From NCBI GenBank assembly GCA_940337035.1, contig CALNHX010007786.1, positions 1-64,000 of the forward strand: a stretch of 64,000 bases of DNA, read 5' to 3'. Under the pieces are notes generated by a model. It did not search any database. It was not told the DNA's origin and worked only from the letters and a program-made list of their open reading frames with translations. Shown here piece by piece: positions 32,467-44,530 of the stretch (the stretch's first letter is position 1; the number at the start of each line of letters is the position of its first letter). Source of the stretch: Agriotes lineatus. Its lineage: Eukaryota; Arthropoda; Insecta; Coleoptera; Elateridae. The position numbers and the translations under genes were made by a program.

Positions 32467-32677
32467 TGTAATGTTCTGCATTAAAAGAGAACTTGTATAT
32501 CATGCATTTATTTACACATAAGGTACACTTTACAACAATAACGATTTGCGTGCATCTTTGGGTACGGACTTGAATGCAGTGCCCGTCTTACATTTAACAT
32601 GCTGCGCGCGCTTTTGCCCCAAACTTACATTTTATACATTACTTAATTATTGACACTTAATGAACACATACACTACA
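32467..32677 (-). repeat. 5' LTR of the Gypsy element
   Basis: Partner of the 28148-28358 LTR. Transcription of the minus-strand element would start here. Its outer edge truncates a LINE reverse transcriptase frame. Confidence 0.95.
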
Positions 32678-35508
32678 CTAAGCCATTTGGTCTCTTTAAT
32701 TTTGTGAGAGATATGTTCTCGACGTCTAATACCATGGATAAGTCGCAAACAGGAGTTTTGGACAATTTGAACTCTTTTGCTAGTCGATTTATCAATACAA
32801 GTACCATACACGATATCGCAATAATTAAACTGTGATAACACCAATGAGTCACATAAAAGCACTTTAACGTTTTTGTTTAAACTTTGTCTATGATTATAAA
32901 GCAGTTTAAGGTTTCCATAAGCTATACGAATATATTTATTAATGTGCTCCCGGAATCTGAGCTGATAATCTAGGGTTACACCTAAATTGCGAGCCGAATC
33001 AGTGCAAGGAATTGTGACATTATTAACAGCAATATGAATATGATGTAATTGGGAAATTCTAGTGTTTTTGCCACCAAAAAGTATAACATTAGATTTCAAA
33101 GGATTAATGGTAAGCGAATGCAAAGCAGCTAATTGAACTAAATTGTTTAAATCTTCATTAATACGGCTACAAGCAACAACAGCGTCCTCAGGTTTAAACG
33201 AATAATACAGCTGCGTATCGTCAGCATACTGATGATATACGCAGTGTTTTAGAATTTTACATAGACTGGAAGAATAAATTATATAGAGTAATGGGCCCAA
33301 AACCGATCCCTGAGGAACCCCATGTTTAAGAGTTTGAAGCTCAGACCTATCATTTGCCAACACCACGCACTGCTGTCTGTTGCACAGATAATCTTGAATA
33401 AAATTTAATGCTACATTATCAAAACCAAAATGCTGCAGGACAGCCAACAGTACGCGGTGATTGATTGTATCAAAGGCCTTGGAAAAATCAAGTAGAACTA
33501 GAGCTGTTAACTTGCCTTCATCGGTAGCCTGAAATATATCATCAGTCACTTTTAATAAGGCAGAGACGCAACTGTGATTTGAACGAAACCCAGATTGATG
33601 ATTTGAAAATAACTGATATTTATTAAAATGAGCTCTGATTTAATTGTCCACGATTTTTTCCATGGCCTTCGACAACGCGGGAAGAATGCTGATAGGTCTA
33701 AGATCTTTTAGCTCTTTAGGGCTGTTGACTTTACCGATAGGCTTAACATATGCCTTTTTCCATTCATCTGGAAAAATACCTTCCAGCAGGCAGGTATTAA
33801 TAATATGTGTAATAAATGGTAATAGAAAAGGACAACACAAGTGCGACATCACTATATTAATACCGTCGCAACCAGTAGCTTTAGATTTAATACTATTTAA
33901 ACACTTTAAAACTTCATCTTCATCAACTGCAGAAAAATTAAATTTAGTAATGTTGGGCTTTATATCTTGGTAAACTCTAAAAACTTCAGAATCTGGATTG
34001 TCAATTCCTTGAATTGAACTAAGAAAATAATTATTTATTATATTAGCATTGTCAAAATGTGGGAGGAGGGTATGCTGTGTTTTCTTAGTATAGATGTCAC
34101 AGTTTCTTAGCTCTTTCCAAAACAATTTGGAGTTTCCTTGTGAAAATTTGTAATTTAAGTAAACTTTTTTTTCATTTCTAATTGAGAAAGTGACAAGATT
34201 TCGCAACGATTTATAGTAATTCCAATGCTCTTGTCGTTTAAACTTTTTAAAGCGCTTATAGGCAGCATCTCTTAGTGTCATCATCAATCTAATGGTATCT
34301 GTAAGCCACGGAGCTTTTGGTTTGCGAAAAGTAGCAATTTTGAAAGGAGCAAAAATATTAAAAGCTTCGAGAATATTATCATTAAAAAATCTAACCTTAT
34401 TATCAATTGGCTGCAGATCATATATTTGGTACCACGGTATTAACCTAATATGGTGTTCAAAGTTGTCGTAATCAAAGTTAGAAAAGTCACGAAAAGTGTG
34501 TACTACAGGGGCCTATTTCATAAAAATGACAAATTGACAAGCGAATAGTGAATAGTGAATAGTTGATAAGTGTCGAATGACTATGAATTCCGTTTCATAA
34601 AAATTATTCTCTACTTGTCATTTAAACCAACGAGTTGACAAGTCATAGCCAGCTTCATCAGTTTCCGCTAACGCGTCAGCGGGTATGGATGAAGCTGGTC
34701 ATGGACAAGTGAATAGCAAATACGAATAGTTGGCAAGTGTCAAATGTTTATCATTTCTTAATTCTCACAATAATTGGTGAACAACATGGATAAGAAATTA
34801 TCATTTATAGATCAAATAAAAAGAAAAAAAATCAATCATAGAATCAAAATATTCGGACAAGGTAACTAATTCATGGTCAGAGAACGCATGGAGGTGTTTG
34901 GTACCTGCTGTTTCTACCACATCAGAATTAGTGATAAGTATATGATCTAAGAGAGAAGCCGTCGTAGCAGTGATTCTGGTTGGTTCTCTAATCAGTTGTT
35001 TAACACCAATAGCATCAAGTAAGGAAGTATATGCAATTGTTTCAGTAGAGCCAAACTCAAACATATTTATGTTAATATCACCAAGACAGATAATTTCGTC
35101 GTGTCTAAGAAGTATATTACGGAAGTTTTCTTCCGATGTGTCAATAAAACTACGATATTTATTTCTATGGGGCAAGTAAATTCCTTCAATAGCAAATTTT
35201 TGTTTGTTGATATTAACACAAATCCACAACTTTTCAAAATCAGGATGATCGATGGCACCAACTAAACCAAAATTTAAAGATGTTTTTATGTAGAAAGCAA
35301 TACCGCCGTCAAATGTGGGACGATCTTTACGGAGCAAAGTATAATTTTCCATATTAACGACATCATCATTTATATTGGCATTAAGAAAAGTCTCAGAGAT
35401 GAAAATTAAATCATAATTGTTGGATCTGACGTGATCCTTAAAAATATATAAATTATTCGTAAGTGACCGGGCATTGATGTGTGCAACATTTAAAGTATTA
35501 ATGGTCGA
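32678..35508 (-). pseudogene. LINE ORF2 pseudogene (endonuclease and RT)
   Basis: The endonuclease reads from ~35508: HINARSL, FISETFL, GGIAFYIK, GDININMF, SLLDHILITN and FSDHELVTL. It starts right after an in-frame TAG with no ATG. The frame is then interrupted by the ~0.3-kb insertion. It resumes near 34495 (VVHTFRDFSNFDYDN...) through the linker and RT (KATGCDGIN, DLRPISILPALSKAMEKIV). A TAA near 33639 breaks it in an otherwise unchanged frame. The catalytic part follows (LLDFSKAFDTINH, GVPQGSVLGP, YADDTQLYY) and the tail reads to KETKWLS, where the Gypsy LTR cuts it. Damage is limited to one stop, one insertion, a missing start and the lost 3' end. Confidence 0.8.
34507..34845. mobile_element. 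insertion inside LINE ORF2, unclassified DNA element
   Basis: The LINE frame breaks on both sides of this segment. It starts GGGGCCTATTTCATAAA, a sequence like a DNA-transposon terminus. It contains a stem of agccagcttcat against atgaagctggt (about 34649-34700) with an inner ccgct/agcgg stem, and two direct copies of gaatagttgRYaagtgtc (near 34556 and 34725). A short ORF start (MDKKLSFIDQIK) lies at 34787. No matching right terminus was found, so exact borders are uncertain. Confidence 0.45.
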
Positions 35509-35664
35509 CTAAGTAAATAACAAACAAATGATATTATTTTTCTAATTTATGGAAAAGAAAACAAAATAATTCAATAAATTCAATAAATTAACTGATTAAT
35601 TTATTGTATGGGTAAAGGTACTTTACGTGGCTCACCGGCATAATCGAGGGCAGGGAAGAAACCA

Positions 35665-36363
35665 TTAAACATGTAAGTTATTGACCTCATCCTCAGTGAT
35701 GACTGCTTGTATGCCACTACTGCTCTTTATCCAGATCTTGCCATCGCGGGTCCATACGTTTTCTTTCCTAAACTTCTCTTTGGCCATCTTCAGAACCTGC
35801 AGCCTAGATCTGGTTAGATCCTCGGAGATAGTGATTCCAGTTCCTTTCAATTTCTTTTTACAACTTAAGACTGCTGTGCGATCATGATAATTAATAAATT
35901 TCACGATGATATGTCTGCTACTGGCATTCATACCGACGCGATGTGCTCGATCCAAAGCATCAGGCTTCAATTCCACGCCCAAATCGTTTTTAAATAATTT
36001 TAGCACGACGTTATCTACAACTTCCTCATGAATTTGCCGTACACCGAAAATACGGATATTATTCCGGCGTGAATACTGCTGCAAGTCTTCCATAGCGGTA
36101 TTTAAATGCTTGTTTTCCTTAATTAACTGTTCGTTTTGTATTTCCAAGGAGGATACTTTTGATTGTAACTCACGCATAGTATTGTTTATGTCAACAAACG
36201 TTTTTTCGAGTTTTGCCTCGACAATTGCAGCTACAGCACCTGTGATTGTAGATATGATCTGCTTATCTTCGCACAAGGTCTTGAGAGCGCGGTCGACGAC
36301 GGATTGAACGTCCTGGATTTGTGATTGTGTGAAAACCATTGTTATTTTAAATCGAAATAACAC
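35665..36363 (-). CDS. LINE ORF1 protein (232 residues)
   Basis: ORF1 of the minus-strand LINE is an RNA-binding partner of ORF2. The more likely start is the second Met, residue 9 (36339), which begins MVFTQSQIQDVQ. Residues ~60-100 form a coiled coil (LQSKVSSLEIQNEQLIKE). Residues ~105-170 are RRM-like (NNIRIFGV, LDRAHRVG, RHIIVKFI). The C-terminal ~60 residues (GITISEDLTRSRLQVLKMAKEK ... VWTRDGKIWIK) match the C-terminal domain of L1/CR1-type ORF1. No stop interrupts it, although its ORF2 is dead. There is no zinc finger. Confidence 0.75.
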   Translation of the reverse strand: MLFRFKITMVFTQSQIQDVQSVVDRALKTLCEDKQIISTITGAVAAIVEAKLEKTFVDINNTMRELQSKVSSLEIQNEQLIKENKHLNTAMEDLQQYSRRNNIRIFGVRQIHEEVVDNVVLKLFKNDLGVELKPDALDRAHRVGMNASSRHIIVKFINYHDRTAVLSCKKKLKGTGITISEDLTRSRLQVLKMAKEKFRKENVWTRDGKIWIKSSSGIQAVITEDEVNNLHV

Positions 36364-37001
36364 ACATAAATTGTCACAATATTTAATTTGAGAAATTCAC
36401 AGTTTACGCTATCTCACATGTGATGATCTAAAATATATTTGTCCAACAACCACTGTGGTCAAAATAAACGTATAAAAGTGTTCCCAGCACTCAACAACGT
36501 CTTTACGCGGCGATCGCCATAACATCGGCATATTCATAAATATACGCCTTAAGGTAGGCAATCCCGCAGAAAAATGCATTTTGCGGAAAATGCTTACGTG
36601 CTGGGAAAAAACTGAGGGCATTTCTGAACTCAGCGCACCAAAATACATAAAAATCACCCATTATTTTAAAGAAAAAAATTTGGTCGCAGACCTGTGTAAT
36701 CAATAGTTGCTTGCAACATCGTAATTAGGTCTGTAAATTTTTTATCACAAGGTTTAAATACAGTATATAATACAGTATATTATTAATACTGAAAATGCAG
36801 CACGCACAAAAATAAGTGAACCTCTTTTGGGCTCTTGGATTGAATGTGATCACAACTCAATGAAGGAGTAAGCTTACCACTGTCATATGTTTTAACCGTT
36901 ATCTCGGTAATGATAGTAAAATGGCGTGGGGGCACTTTTTACAAAATTCTTAATACGTATTCATTTAGCAAAACTTTAAATTTGTGAATTGTAAATTTGG
37001 G

Positions 37002-37139
37002 AACAATTAATACATTATGTTTTAAATTTGTAAAGCATAGATGTACGAACAATTAATACATTACGTTTTAAATGTGTAAAGCATAGATTTGTGAATAATT
37101 AATACATTACATTTTAAATTTGTAAATTGTAAATCGGAA
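37002..37139 (+). repeat. 46-bp tandem repeat, three copies
   Basis: AAcAATTAATACATTAYRTT followed by TTAAATKTGTAAA recurs at 37002, 37048 and 37094. Confidence 0.8.
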
Positions 37140-38484
37140 GCGTCGTTACAATCGATTCAGCCAACAATTCATAGGCGGACGTGGTTATCAACAAAAGTTG
37201 AAACAAGATTAACCTGGGTGGTGATAAAAAACGTTGCCGGCAGGCACTGAATTGGTCCAGGATTAGCTTAGCGTAAGCCGACAGCAATCTCAAACTCGTG
37301 GCCGAATTTGATAATGGAATAGACGCTCCTGTACCACTTGGCAAGCTCAAGATGACATTCCAGAAAGGAGTTGCGGGTCCAAGTTATTGATTAGGGTGTT
37401 AATTAGGAAACCCAAATAAAGAGTCGTCTAAAAACGGCATCTAATGATGGCGTTTAAAAGTGACGTTGAAGAATATCGTCAAAGAGCTAATAAAAAAACG
37501 GGAAATTACTAAAATGAATATCAACAATTAGCGTAGACATACCTGATTTTAGCCATCAGCTCACAAACAAAGTTAATTAATAATTGGTGCAGTAGCACGC
37601 GGGAATGCCTTCGTAGAAGCAAGTTACTTCAACCGAATGCAGAAATAGAATGCCCCCAAAACAACGGGATAGCTGCTCGCTGGCGCAAAGCGATAACAAG
37701 TGAATTTCGGAAAAACCAAATCCAGCACTTTTGCGCGGACAAGATTGGATATCGTTTGAAATACAGGGAATAATAACTCAAGTGAAAATATACAGGCTGG
37801 CCCGAAAGTGACTAAATGGAGAAACAAATAGCCGGAGCTAAAGATTTGTTTCAAGTTTTACTGAAAATTTGCTTCACTTTATTACTCATAGAAATGGCAA
37901 TTAAATACCTGGAAAGAGCAAGCACCTTTCTGTTTGTATTTCTAATCAAAACATAACAAAGTGTGTTAAAATAACTATTGAGAAAATTTAAATAACTTCA
38001 CTCAAAAGGGAATTTTAGAAATACTAAATAACTAACTTTATATAAATTTTAATGAACAGATGCTTTACGGTCCGGAAGTATTACATCGAATTTCCGCCAG
38101 CTGTTGCTATGGGCTCAACATCTTCCAGCGCAGTCGTAGATTTCACGTTGCCTAAATCGTTTATAGAGACTTTGAATAAATACAACAACTTCTCGTATGC
38201 AGTTTCGGGTTAGGAATATTTTCAAGCCTTCTGCAAACTTTACCTCCCCGAGAATCCGTTGCAGGTCACGCGCTCGCTATGTATCCATAAAAAAGACTGT
38301 AACTGTCAAATAAGCGGACACCAAAGAACAACACCACCCAAGAACGCCAAATAAATGTATTAAGCTTGATACAGGGAACCGATTATTATTAAAAGTGATA
38401 AGTAAACTGGTAAATCCAGCCGCTGAAGCTAAAGAGAAGTACTTGTTAATTCTGTTAGAGTATGCCATGAAAGTGACTTCTTCT
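37140..38484. other. unassigned region
   Basis: Only short unrelated ORFs are present. acaggctggcccgaaagt near 37791 resembles a transposon end, but no element can be traced from it. Confidence 0.35.
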
Positions 38485-38790
38485 TCTTCTTACACCATCT
38501 CGTTTCGGAGGTTGGTGATCCAAATAGCTAACATAGTTTTAGACACCGCTACCCGAAAAATGTCAACTGATCGTACTCAACGTAGATCTTTTAGCCATGA
38601 ATTCCGGCGCCTACCGATCGTTTTCCCTGGATTTTGTCGAAGTTCGCATCGATTTCCTCTCATGATATGGCCTAGATATTGAGTTTTCCTTCCATAACTG
38701 TAAGCAGTAGTTCTTTTTGCTTCTTCATTCGAATAAGTACCACGACGCATAATCCGGAAGACCATTATGGGCAACAATCGTGCAAGCCTG
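38485..38790 (-). pseudogene. RTE-type LINE C-terminal fragment
   Basis: On the minus strand the sequence RKTQYLGHIMRGNRCEL, followed by GKTIGRRRNSWLKDLR, matches the conserved C-terminal tail of RTE-like LINE polyproteins (family pattern YLGHIMR ... GKIxGxRxxGRRRxSWLxNLR). The RT core is absent and the ORF is short. Confidence 0.6.
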
Positions 38791-39439
38791 CATTCGACTG
38801 GTTTTTTTCTTGTTTTATTTTACTTGTTGTAACCTATGTATTTGATGATGGGAGAGTATTTAGAGGGCGACAGTTTGTTAATAAATGAAGTGTAGTCATT
38901 CCGAAAAATCTTCGTTTTGAGACTTCGTGCAGGCAAAAAATGTAAAGAACCTTGAATAGATGTGGTAAAAAGGTACTTGCTGCAAGCTTTTAAAACTGTA
39001 AATAAACAACACACAAACGTCAATAATAAGGAGCACATTACGTGTACTTTTGGGAGCAGTACTTCGCCCTTCGATACTTACTTTATTATGTATAAAGTAT
39101 GCAGATATACCATTTTAAAAAAATGTAAACTGAACCTGTTTGGTATGCAAAAGATGAAAATGCATGCTTCTACTTGAAACAACAAATAATAAATCTCTCT
39201 TGTGATTGGGAAAGCATTCACTTCTATAGAACCACGGAATTTACATACTCAAACTTTCTAATTCCTTAAAAATTTGTGATACCTACAGATAATTACTTAT
39301 TTTCTATATTTTAATTGAAAAATATATTACTTATGATAATGTCGAAAGATTCTATTTGATGTAAACTACCTTGCAATGCAAATATCAAGCGACATGAGAG
39401 GTTATATCGAATTCCATCAACGGATCAGCACGTAAGCTG

Positions 39440-39775
39440 GAGAAACAAGTATATGTCAACGGAGAGTAAAACAAGGATTTACAAAATATGTGTGAGACAG
39501 ATTATGATGCCGCGCCGAAACGTTAAAGACCACCCGACCGTTGAGAATCACAGAAATAAAAATTCTATGAAGTAAGAACAGGAGTAACCCTGCGAGATAA
39601 AATCAGAAGAAGTAGTCGGATAGACGAGACAAAGAAGACTGAAATGGAGAGACCATATAGACAGGTTGCCTCCATATAGAATTGCGAAGTGGGCTATAGA
39701 GAATAAATCTTAAAGCAGAATACTTCCAGGTCGACCCCTAAAAAATGGACAGAGACCTGGACGTCTGAATCCCAA
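39440..39775 (+). pseudogene. LINE RT C-terminal fragment
   Basis: Across frames the plus strand reads KICVRQIMM, RDKIRRSSRIDETKKT, RRLKWRDHIDRLP and GRPLKKWTETW. This is the order seen in the C-terminal tail of many insect LINE RTs (KxYxxxVRPxxxY ... LRxxIRxxxI ... LxWxxHIxRMxxxR ... GRPxxRW). It is heavily frameshifted. Confidence 0.55.
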
Positions 39776-40721
39776 GAGGTAGATAGCAGAAAAACAGGAA
39801 TATTTTATTTTGATGTCGATTAAGGGTCTAGAAAAACACAAAATTTCTGGAATGGTTGAAAGTTTTTTATTCTTGTAAAACAATGAGATAATACAAAAAT
39901 TGGAAAAATGTATATTTTTTGAATGAAACTTTTCTTTTCCAAATAAAATATGATCAACCAAATTTTGACATTACTGGTGATACCTTCAATAAAGTGAATA
40001 TTAGTTCAAAATGTAGAAGTCTGTGTTATGTAAGTGACGTAACTCGTTTGGTTTATATGATTAACAAAGTTTTTTTTTCGGTAAATAAATTAGTTAATGG
40101 TAGGTACTGGGAAGGTAGGTACATGTAAACACATCGTGTTGCGTTGCCCGTCCTGTGCAAGTTTATAAAAAGAAATTGCACTGATCAAACAGGTTGTATT
40201 TATTGTACGTTAGTATGCACGCCATATGTATTTATTGACGCTAATTCTAAAAATATCTTTAAAATATTCCCAAAGTGTCAAGATTTTGAGAAATCTTCAA
40301 TAACCCGTTTTTGTGAAATGCATTATTTTTTACTGTTTTTAAAGTATTTTCAGTTTTCTATTTTAGTACATTAATGCAATCTATTAAAAGAAATAATGCA
40401 CTGTCTCGTATGCTTAAATAGATTTGAATATATTTCAGCATGTATCCTACGTCAGAAGCCTTAAATCAATCCCATTATTCTTCTGCAACCAATTAAGTCA
40501 CGGTATTCATTGATTTGCACCTCAATTTGTTATGGTCAAGCGTACTTCTATTACATTTTTATAATATCTATTGCGTGCGTTAATGATCCCAACAGTTTCT
40601 ATCATGTGTGCAGAGAGTTCACTATCGATCATGATAAGCAAGCTATTACATTCATAATAAAAAATAGTATTAATCGTACTTTGGTTTTTAAATCACATAT
40701 CAAGACAAGTCTTGGGATCCT
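39776..40721. other. AT-rich region, nothing recognised
   Basis: Chance ORFs only. Confidence 0.35.
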
Positions 40722-41503
40722 CACATTTGGTGATTAAATGGTAAAAGTACTGCTACGCCGCGCCGCTTGCAATTGCTATGATTTGGCGAGAACAAATGGA
40801 CATATGACGGTCTGCTACCGTCAGGCATGAACCACATGCGTCCTCTAATATCAAGTGGAACAGCTTTCAGCAAACCTCTTAAGTCAAAAATACCGATAAT
40901 TCTGGCCAGAAAGTGGGCCGGGTAATACAATAGGACCAATTAAGGAGTCGTTGTAAATTCCTATCCATACATTTAATGAAAATAGCTGTTGATGCCTGGA
41001 CTGAATAATGGCATGATGGTTTTCTTTTTGCCACTAATATAAATTACCATTTCTTATAAAGCCAGCGTCATCAGTAAAAAGCGCAGATGGCAAAAAGAGA
41101 CGATCAGCGGAGCAGGTTTCTAATAACCATGCACAAGTCATTCTCACTAAGTCCCTGTACTCTTTACACGTTGTACGAATAAAGTTGATTGGTTTTTAAA
41201 ATCCGCCACACAGTCTTATGATCGACACCTTCCGCGAATGCAACTTTTTGAGTTGCATCACCTGCCTTTTCTTCAACACAATCCAACACACTTTCTTCCA
41301 AGTCCAAACTTCTTGTAGTTCGTGGTTTGAAAGATCCTGTTTCCCTGAATCTAATATGAAGCCTTTCGAATGTTTTCTAGTTTGGTAAAGGTCGGTTTGG
41401 GAAATGGTCTGCGTAAAGTCTTCTTGCTTCCTTCCCTATTACAATGTACCAAACCGTACATTAAATGCATGTCGAGGATCTCTTCGAAAGCGTACTCTGC
41501 CAT
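40722..41503 (-). pseudogene. second DUF4817-type DDE transposase pseudogene
   Basis: The minus strand starts at 41503 with MAEYAFEEILDMHLMYGLVH, the N-terminal HTH signature of the same transposase group as 23241-24147. RRPFPKPTF follows, the FPxRxxPxxxxF element of the family. Near 40840 VPLDIRGRMWFMPDGSRPSY corresponds to VPLxxRxxMWFQHDGAPAHF, the block with the second catalytic Asp, which is kept. Stops and frameshifts are frequent and the C-terminal third is lost. It is only distantly similar to the other copy, so it is a separate lineage. Confidence 0.6.
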
Positions 41504-43764
41504 TTTTGTACAATTAATTAGAAAACAATGCTAATGACTTAAATGACTTAACCAACTGTCAGGACTGAAAAGAAAACGAACAAATTACCTATCTGATATT
41601 AGTCTGAAAATCTTAAATGCGTGTAACCAGTGATTTTTTTAATTCACTGCTGTAACTCAGTAACGAACCATCTTATGGCTTCAATACAAAATATTAGATT
41701 TATCATAATTACAATTAATTACTAATTATACATATAATACGGCACCTGCAGTCCTATACTGGAGGATGAATCTGTCAATCCAACTTTTATTCCAGATACT
41801 ATATTCTACCGTAAAATCATTTCCACTTTTCCTGTGTCCAATACGTTTTCTAAGATAATTCCTAGGCATCACTGATTTTCAGTGTTCATTTCCTCAATTT
41901 TATGACTTCCTTAAATAAAAAATTTAAACGGTAATATGTATGGATGGAGTATTGGTTTTCTTTACTAAAAATTAACTTGAACTAAGATACTTAGGGGAGC
42001 CAATAATTTAACATTCAAATGGCTCTACGACACCCAATTCACCACCATTATAAGACAAAAAACTCTGAAATGTATATTGAAGATCGTACGACACTGTAGA
42101 GAGCCAACAGAGAAATTCAAATTTGCATAGTATCCACGGAGGTTTGTAGATTATTCTAGAAGTGTATTTATATCTGTATGGAAAAATTTAGAAGTAAAGT
42201 TTTTCGGAAATCATTCCATGTTGGTCAAGATGTCATACTTCCAAACTCACATTTGATCGAAATTATTCAAACGAAATACATTAATAAATGTAAATAAGTA
42301 CATTGCTCTAATAATTAAGATGACAATTGTTGTAACTATATGAGTACTTTATTGATTGCCCTTGTAATGAGTTACCTGTAAATTCTGAAGAAGAAATTGT
42401 GCCTTCAGCTTCCATCAAGACCTCCGTTTTCTTATTTCGCCCAACATTTACAATTTTTTGATGGTGTTCCTTGTCCGTTTGTAAATAAAGACATTTATAA
42501 GGTGGATTACTATAATCAGCTCTTGTTCTTCTACCCTTTGCTTAGCCAGATTTGGGATTACTGTTACCCTTACAGAATAATTGATTTTCTCCAATTGTTG
42601 GTGCCAATTCCAATTATTTAGCAGACTCTGCTATCCTAGAAGAAATCTGCTTTTGCCCCACTTCGTGTTTTTCAATTAAGACGTTGCAGAAATTTCACTC
42701 CAAAGAAAATTCGAAAAGAATCAATGCACTTAAAACGATTCTGGCTACCATTTTAGACATATTTAATCACGGATGTAATTTAGGTGTGATATTGATTTAT
42801 TAGCGATGAATTTCTTGTTTAATAATCACACATATAGGATGCAATTTTGCAATAACACACACGTTATGTGGGAAACGTAGCATTAGATTTGATTATTTCG
42901 ACGATAAGGCTTGGGATAAAATTGTTGTTCAGAAATAGTGGTCGCTGTCCACATCGCGCAATAAACACAAACCCCTTTTTATTCCAACTGCAGTTGTAAA
43001 AATCAGCAAAAACCATTGCATCTGTCAGCCCATACGAGATAATCAAATCCGAACATCTGATTCCCAAGAGAAAATTTATCTGCAGCAAATGTGTGTTGGA
43101 AACGAACTCGAGAGTCGACAAGTGTTATTGTCAGCCAAGCCGATGAACCTATTTCATGTAACGTGCAAGACGTAACTGCAATATAAAGGCTCACGTTGTA
43201 CGTTTAACTTTAAAGCTGCTAGACGGCGAAAAGTTTAGAACTTAGTTGTGTGGGATGCGTCTGATTTGCGCCCTAATGCGCGTGGGGGCAAATATTGACA
43301 TTACAATAGTTCATTCGCTTTCACAACGACTTAAATGGAACTTTCAAAAACTGCGTTAGAAATGGAAAACTCTAGTTAGGAAAAGTTCCGATGTAAAGGG
43401 TTGCAACAACGCCTGGAATTCAAAGCTTCTGTAGTAAAATCCGCAGCCACAACCTATTGATCGCTGTATAAGTGCGTCTACAACTTATCTGCGTAGGCTT
43501 TGCCAATACATTTATAGCCCCACATTTTATTGAAAAAAACGCTTTTCAACGTCCTACGAACATTCTCTGAGATATGAATTTGAAAAACAGAACATTTTTA
43601 GTTGTAGTATCACTTCTAACCGGCGAAAGTAGATTGCGATGGGTAGTTACCATTCAATGTCGCCCTATTAATCGTGTCTTTGTTGGCACCAGTATATTGA
43701 AACAAAAAATAGCTGGAAGGCGAAACAGAAAAGTTCTACAACTTCTTAAATTTGATTCTAAATG
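41504..43764. other. AT-rich region, nothing I can support
   Basis: An exon-like open frame on the minus strand at about 42375-42550 is followed by CAG|GTAACT. Its peptide matches nothing I know. Other ORFs are short. Confidence 0.3.
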
Positions 43765-44530
43765 AATCTCATGTGGGGTTGTTAGGTCCCCATCAAGCGC
43801 ATCCCCAGGTGGTGGATATGGTATTACCTTCCAGATATGGAGGGTACTGAGGAAATAAAATACTCAGGGCAAACCAAACTTAGCACAGGAGCGGCGTCTT
43901 CAGCGTGAGCGGCCAGTTAGAAGGAGAGAGTCAGGAAAGTAAGAGGAAACCACCTGACATAATTTCTTTCAAAGGAATGGATAAGAAACCAAACGCAACG
44001 GCTTTTAGTCCCAAACACCCCCTAAATAGGGAGAGGATGTTAAGAATTCCCTGGTTATCCAATGTTCTTAAGGTAAAGTTCGAAAGAAGAGTGTGTATAT
44101 GGCACGTGCAGAGCATGTATTAAGTTGGAAAATCTGATAATGTCATCAATAGATGAAACAGCTAGACATAGATACGATATACTCAATGCAGCAAAGTGAG
44201 GTGACCAAACTGTACAGTTAACGATCTGCGCATATACTATTCTCGGGATACTACTTCTGGAAATAACAAGAGCGTTGCCATAATTATCAACAACAAGATA
44301 CACAACGTAGTCAGGAGTTCATACCCATCGCGAACATAGTTGCATTAATTAAAATTAGCGCCAGGCCAGTAAACATGCTACAATATACGAAAACACAGAA
44401 CATGGAACAGAGCTATTCTACAGGCATCTACATATGGTATTGAAATGTACGAAAATACACGAAATTAATGTCGTTTTTGGTGATATCAATGACAAAGTCG
44501 GTAGCAGGTCGGTGGGTTGGGACTAGACTA
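43765..44530 (+). pseudogene. RTE-type LINE 5' fragment with endonuclease remnant
   Basis: The segment starts with a GC-richer 5' region (tgtggggttgttaggtcccc ... agatatggagggtactgagg). Over several frames, 44095-44530 reads an RTE/APE endonuclease pattern. It has KLDNVINEM-like ...SSIDETARHRYDIL or MKQLDID, then FYRHLHMVLKCTKIHEINVV, then FGDINDKVGSRSVG. The last corresponds to the family block xEINIVMGDFNAKVGxG. The piece ends before the RT domain. Frameshifts are many. Confidence 0.5.

Larger units (their letters stand above)
28148..32677 (-). mobile_element. complete, young Ty3/Gypsy retrotransposon (4530 bp)
   Basis: Two 211-bp LTRs (28148-28358 and 32467-32677) flank one gag-pol ORF. 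The LTRs differ at a single base (T at 28268, C at 32587), so insertion was recent. A primer-binding site and a polypurine tract are both in place. The flanks do not show a matching target duplication: gtagg on the left, ctaag on the right. They also belong to unrelated sequence, with a LINE RT frame on the right that does not resume on the left. Confidence 0.95.
32678..36400 (-). mobile_element. CR1-group LINE, 3'-truncated by the Gypsy element
   Basis: A second LINE lineage, on the minus strand. ORF1 (36363-35665) is followed by ORF2 (from ~35508), which loses its 3' end at the Gypsy LTR (32677). A non-LINE insertion lies between ~34507 and ~34845. A possible 5' UTR extends to about 36660. 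It differs in protein sequence from the LINE at 11775-16090, for example YADD where that one has FADD, and it lacks the PHD finger in ORF1. Confidence 0.8.

Noticed and set aside
42375..42550. Possible host exon on the minus strand ending CAG|GTAACT
   Set aside because: The open frame is short, the peptide matches no family I know, and no convincing acceptor or partner exon is visible.
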